Shown here piece after piece: positions 7,210-7,220 of a stretch of 7,220 nt of DNA. The stretch is from Candidatus Nomurabacteria bacterium RIFCSPLOWO2_02_FULL_42_17 (GTDB lineage: Bacteria > Patescibacteriota > Minisyncoccia > Phycocordibacterales > MFVN01), in contig MFVN01000036.1 in assembly GCA_001786095.1 (NCBI GenBank), positions 484 to 7,703 of the forward strand, written 5' to 3'. Below the pieces are notes generated by a model, which saw only the letters and a program-made list of their open reading frames with translations, did no database searches and was not told the origin of the DNA. A program made the position numbers and the translations under genes. Positions within the stretch are counted from its first letter, which is position 1, and each line of letters starts with the position of its first letter.

Positions 7210-7220
7210 TATGAAAAAGA

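Overview
The window is archaeal. The 16S gene carries archaeal-type signatures (a GGAATTGGCGGGGG stretch followed by CTCAC, a GATTAGATACCCGAGTAG stretch, and an archaeal GCTGCTATTGGGAT 5' region). A tRNA-Ala lies between 16S and 23S, tRNA and rRNA carry bulge-helix-bulge introns, the CCA end is not encoded, and an eL41 ribosomal protein and a XerA-type recombinase are present. The AT-rich protein genes, divergent rRNA and intron-rich tRNA suggest a DPANN archaeon (Woesearchaeota/Pacearchaeota/Nanoarchaeota type). That lineage is an inference from general character, not from a tree.

Layout: positions 1-4222, all on the minus strand, hold an rRNA operon in the order 16S (2701-4222), tRNA-Ala(UGC) (2449-2597), 23S (about 2300 down to 1, cut by the window edge in domain V). 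The 23S carries a ~164-nt insertion in domain IV that looks like a BHB intron. The tRNA-Ala needs two introns removed, one at the usual 37/38 site and one inside the T loop. A leader/trailer complementarity (4249-4265 with 2672-2687) forms the 16S processing stem. Upstream and co-directional are a 109-aa protein of unknown function, a 34-aa eL41 gene with a well-placed TATA box, and a complete XerA-like tyrosine recombinase.

From 5802 on the window looks like accessory DNA. A 28-bp dif-like site lies about 150 bp upstream of the recombinase. It is followed by a divergently oriented class I methyltransferase gene bracketed by a perfect 15-bp inverted repeat and by GTTATACGA / TCGTATAAC, and a GC-rich, stem-rich stretch lies downstream. 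The recombinase / recombination site / single-gene unit order resembles an integron or a Xer-exploiting cassette, but the recombinase lacks the IntI-specific insertion and no complete attC is visible. A last minus-strand gene of unknown function (6901-7209) runs towards the window end.

How the parts relate: the rRNA operon and eL41 form the translation block. The splicing endonuclease, encoded elsewhere, must process tRNA-Ala, probably the 23S, and the rRNA processing stems. The recombinase and its putative site may be the host chromosome-resolution system, possibly used as a landing site for the methyltransferase unit.
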